Below are positions 5,679-7,253 of a stretch of DNA of 7,253 nt, piece by piece. The stretch comes from UMGS172 sp964424555. GTDB taxonomy: Bacteria; Bacillota; Clostridia; Oscillospirales; Acutalibacteraceae. Each line of letters begins with the position of its first letter. Position 1 is the first letter of the stretch. A program made the translations under genes and the position numbers. The notes under the pieces were generated by a model. The model did no database searches. It was given only the letters and a program-made list of their open reading frames with translations, and was not told where the DNA came from. Location: positions 1 through 7,253 of the forward strand of contig CAYRIX010000052.1 in assembly GCA_964424555.1 (NCBI GenBank), read 5' to 3'.

Positions 5679-6692
5679 ATGTCAATTCTTATTACAGGCG
5701 GTGCCGGCTATATCGGCAGCCACACACTTATTGAGCTTTCTAAAGCGGGCTATGACGTTGTTGTTATCGACAACCTGCGTAATTCCAAGGAGGAGTCCTT
5801 GAAGCGTGTTGAGAAAATCATCGGAAAACCCGTAAAATTCTACAAGGCCGATGTCAGAGACCGTGAGACACTCAGAACCATCTTCAAAGAGAACAAAATT
5901 GAAGCAGCCATTCATTTTGCCGGCTTAAAGGCTGTCGGCGAGTCGGCTAAAATACCCATGGAGTATTATAAAAACAACATTGACTCTACCTTTGTTCTCT
6001 GTGATGTTATGGAGGAATTCGGTGTTAAAAGATTAGTATTCTCTTCCTCGGCTACTGTTTACGGCGTTGCAACCGAAATGCCGCTTAACGAAACCATGCC
6101 TTTGGGTGCTATCAACCCGTATGGCAGAACAAAGCTATTTATCGAAGAGATGCTCCGTGACCTTTACACTTCGGACAACGGTTGGAGCATTGCCCTGCTT
6201 CGTTACTTCAACCCCATCGGTGCACACGAAAGCGGAACTATTGGTGAGGATCCTAAGGGAATTCCTAACAACCTCATGCCGTATATTTCTCAGGTTGCTG
6301 TTGGAAAATTGGAAAAGCTTCATGTTTTCGGCAATGACTACAACACCGTTGACGGAACAGGTGTCCGTGACTACATCCATGTTGTTGACCTTGCAAACGG
6401 TCATGTCAAGGCTGTCGATTGGGCGCTTAAAAACACAGGTTGTGAGGCTATCAATCTTGGTACAGGTAATGGTGTCAGCGTTCTGCAGTTAAAGGATGCT
6501 TTCCAAAAGGCATCGGGAATTGAGATTCCTTTCCAGATAGACCCTCGCCGTCCCGGTGATCCGGATGAGGTTTATGCCAACGCTGACAAGGCCAAGAACC
6601 TGCTGGGTTGGGAAGCCAAGAAGACCATCGAGGATATGTGTATAGATACATGGCGCTGGCAAAAAGGCAACCCCAACGGATATGGTGAATAA
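5679..6692 (+). CDS. galE: UDP-glucose 4-epimerase
   Basis: GalE interconverts UDP-glucose and UDP-galactose using tightly bound NAD, serving galactose use (Leloir pathway) and surface polysaccharide synthesis. The 337-residue protein matches the length of the E. coli enzyme. It shows the NAD-binding GGAGYIG (7-13), the DN after the second strand (31-32), AGLKAVGES (81-89), the catalytic Ser in FSSSATVYG (Ser124), and the YxxxK catalytic pair Tyr148/Lys152 in NPYGRTK. RYFNPIGAH, GTGVRDYIHV and RRPGDPDEVYA are also typical. AAAGGAAG (5665-5671) precedes ATG 5679 by seven bases. It follows the COG2509-type gene by 18 bases with no promoter or terminator between, so it is very likely cotranscribed. 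No galK or galT is beside it. It could in principle also act on UDP-GlcNAc; the sequence alone does not settle this. Confidence 0.96.
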   Translation: MSILITGGAGYIGSHTLIELSKAGYDVVVIDNLRNSKEESLKRVEKIIGKPVKFYKADVRDRETLRTIFKENKIEAAIHFAGLKAVGESAKIPMEYYKNNIDSTFVLCDVMEEFGVKRLVFSSSATVYGVATEMPLNETMPLGAINPYGRTKLFIEEMLRDLYTSDNGWSIALLRYFNPIGAHESGTIGEDPKGIPNNLMPYISQVAVGKLEKLHVFGNDYNTVDGTGVRDYIHVVDLANGHVKAVDWALKNTGCEAINLGTGNGVSVLQLKDAFQKASGIEIPFQIDPRRPGDPDEVYANADKAKNLLGWEAKKTIEDMCIDTWRWQKGNPNGYGE

Positions 6693-6718
6693 GTTTTACT
6701 AAATTAAAAAGCAGAGGT

Positions 6719-6752
6719 TTACGCTGTTTCTCATAAGGATGTTTCAGCGTAA
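6719..6752 (+). other. Hairpin in the galE 3' untranslated region
   Basis: A perfect 8-bp stem, TTACGCTG (6719-6726) with CAGCGTAA (6745-6752), encloses an 18-base loop. No T run follows on the plus strand. On the minus strand a CTTTTT run occurs about six bases beyond the stem, so a weak reverse terminator is possible. With the terminator at 6770-6805 it may form a structured 3' end. I do not recognise a known RNA family here. Confidence 0.45.
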
Positions 6753-6769
6753 GGCGGTGTCTTGGGAGT

Positions 6770-6805
6770 AGGATGGACAGTTTAGGCTGTCCGTCCTTTC
6801 CTTTT
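6770..6805 (+). terminator. Intrinsic terminator ending the FAD-dehydrogenase/galE unit
   Basis: An 11-bp stem (6770-6780 with 6787-6797, one T-G wobble) encloses a TTTAGG loop and is followed by a T-rich tail, TTTCCTTTT (6797-6805). It lies about 78 bases after the galE stop, so the transcript has a sizeable 3' untranslated region. The tail is interrupted by two C residues, so it may be leaky. Confidence 0.78.
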
Positions 6806-6840
6806 ATCCCGCTTGTTCTACGGGTTGCACGGTTAGGTTG

Positions 6841-6925
6841 CCGATATATCGGAAATAAATTCCAATTAAATTCAATTAGTATTTGTTGCTATAATTTTAG
6901 TTAACATCGAAATTTTCGATAGTAA
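6841..6925. promoter_or_regulatory. AT-rich region with palindrome, possible extended -10 promoter and inverted repeat
   Basis: This is part of the 560-base stretch after galE that holds no protein gene. It contains a perfect 12-base palindrome (CCGATATATCGG, 6841-6852) and an AT-rich tract. An extended -10, TGCTATAAT (6887-6895), is present but without a good -35. A 25-base inverted repeat (6901-6925) has a core ATCGAAA/TTTCGAT that is perfect around a single central T, with outer TTA/TAA also matching (10 of 12 pairs). The repeat would sit at the start point of the possible promoter and ends about 38 bases before the -35 of the T-box promoter. An operator is plausible; no specific regulator is recognised. 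Confidence 0.35.
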
Positions 6926-6963
6926 CCTTCGAAAAGATTCGTGTTGTAAATCTTGCAAATCCC

Positions 6964-6992
6964 TTGACTTCTCTGTCAACGAGGAGTAAAAT
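6964..6992 (+). promoter_or_regulatory. Sigma-A promoter driving the T-box leader
   Basis: TTGACT (6964-6969) and TAAAAT (6987-6992) are each one base from consensus with a 17-base spacer. The start would be near 7000, about 18 bases before the first T-box stem, which is where a T-box transcript should begin. The -35 also forms the left arm of a short dyad, TTGAC (6964-6968) with GTCAA (6975-6979). Confidence 0.8.
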
Positions 6993-7017
6993 GTGACACA
7001 AATCAAATATTGCTAAA

Positions 7018-7179
7018 GGCTATGACGAAGAATGGTCAAAAGAGAAAAACAGCACAGAGAACTGATGGTTGGTGCGAATCAGTGTGTTTATTATCCTTGT
7101 CCTCTCACTTCCGAGCCGGGAACCTGAAGCGGTGAGTGTGTAGGGAACTCCGTGTATGCTACGTCAGTGCATAGAGGTT
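7018..7179 (+). promoter_or_regulatory. T-box riboswitch stem I with leucine specifier, plus stem II-like linker
   Basis: T-box leaders bind a specific tRNA through a specifier codon in stem I and sense whether it is charged. The base helix GGC (7018-7020) with GCC (7115-7117) leads to a kink-turn-like element, ATGAC (7022-7026) opposite CGA (7112-7114). Helix GAAG (7027-7030) with CTTC (7108-7111) follows. The specifier loop reads TCTCA on its 3' side (7103-7107), giving codon CTC (Leu) at 7104-7106 followed by the usual purine. GG/CC (7034-7035 with 7101-7102) closes it. The distal part has AGAGA (7056-7060), stem ACTGAT/ATCAGT (7061-7066, 7078-7083) and the hallmark loop GGTTGGTGCGA. A linker follows with hairpin TATGC/GCATA (7155-7159, 7169-7173) and possible closure AACCT/AGGTT (7121-7125, 7175-7179). 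No TGGNACC T-box sequence follows before the next stem I. Confidence 0.85.
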
Positions 7180-7201
7180 GTTTGACTTCGATTAAAGTAA
7201 A

Positions 7202-7253
7202 GGCGTCGATGAAGACGGAACCTGCAACGAATTTCTCAGAGAGCCGGGGATGG
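7202..7253 (+). promoter_or_regulatory. Second T-box stem I, 5' half only (cut by window end)
   Basis: The sequence GGCGTCGATGAAGACGG (7202-7218) has the 5' kink-turn signature ATGA-AGA of a T-box stem I base. After 19 bases come AGAGAG (7238-7243) and GCCGGGGATGG (7243-7253), matching the start of the distal stem and its GGTTGGTG loop. The landmarks are offset from those of the first stem I by about 182-187 bases, as expected for a repeated module. The specifier codon, antiterminator and regulated gene are beyond the window, so the amino acid sensed by this copy is unknown. Confidence 0.7.

Noticed and set aside
6067..6492. Alternative-frame reading frame of 141 codons inside galE
   Set aside because: It overlaps conserved catalytic parts of galE, has no family-like sequence and no ribosome binding site; it is a by-product of galE codon use.
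6693..7017. Small protein gene in the region after galE
   Set aside because: No reading frame with a plausible start, ribosome binding site and protein-like composition was seen on either strand. The stretch is better explained by terminator, promoter and leader elements.
7215..7225. CGGAACCTGC as a T-box (TGGNACCGCG) antiterminator sequence
   Set aside because: The first T, needed to pair with the tRNA 3' end, is C. An extra T breaks the following GCG, no terminator hairpin follows, and the segment lies in the 5' strand of the second stem I.

Overview
The window looks like chromosomal DNA of a low-to-mid GC Gram-positive anaerobe of the class Clostridia, probably the Oscillospiraceae/Ruminococcaceae. 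The basis is AGGAGG-type ribosome binding sites, frequent intrinsic terminators with U tracts, Firmicute-type sigma-A promoters, a T-box leader, a lipoprotein solute-binding protein, and the style of the Xpt, MscL (zinc-ribbon tail) and COG2509-type proteins. The genus assignment is inference. Nothing in the window looks like a phage, insertion sequence, CRISPR array or integrated element.

Layout. (1) 1-1329: the 3' end of a PduL-type phosphotransacylase gene, translationally overlapped by hemW, a radical-SAM heme-chaperone gene that appears to start at TTG 223 and carries its own terminator inside its last codons. (2) 1330-1929: mscL with a C-terminal zinc ribbon, a structured leader and a strong terminator. 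(3) 1965-3500: a single-gene unit encoding a lipid-anchored ABC-type solute-binding protein, with its own promoter and terminator and no permease genes beside it. (4) 3500-4132: xpt on the minus strand, convergent with the binding-protein gene and sharing its bidirectional terminator. (5) 4178-6805: a divergent unit with a COG2509-type FAD dehydrogenase followed after 18 bases by galE, ending in a hairpin terminator. (6) 6806-7253: a non-coding stretch with an inverted repeat, a good sigma-A promoter and a T-box leader that runs off the window.

The proteins are mostly housekeeping: acyl-phosphate metabolism, heme handling, osmotic safety valve, solute capture, purine salvage and UDP-galactose interconversion. 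No single pathway links them. The most interesting part is the right end. A well-formed T-box stem I with a leucine specifier (CTC, 7104-7106) is followed by a stem II-like linker. Then, without any visible T-box/antiterminator sequence, a second T-box stem I begins at about 7202 and is cut by the window edge. This suggests a leader with two tRNA-sensing stems and perhaps one shared antiterminator. The regulated gene lies outside the window.
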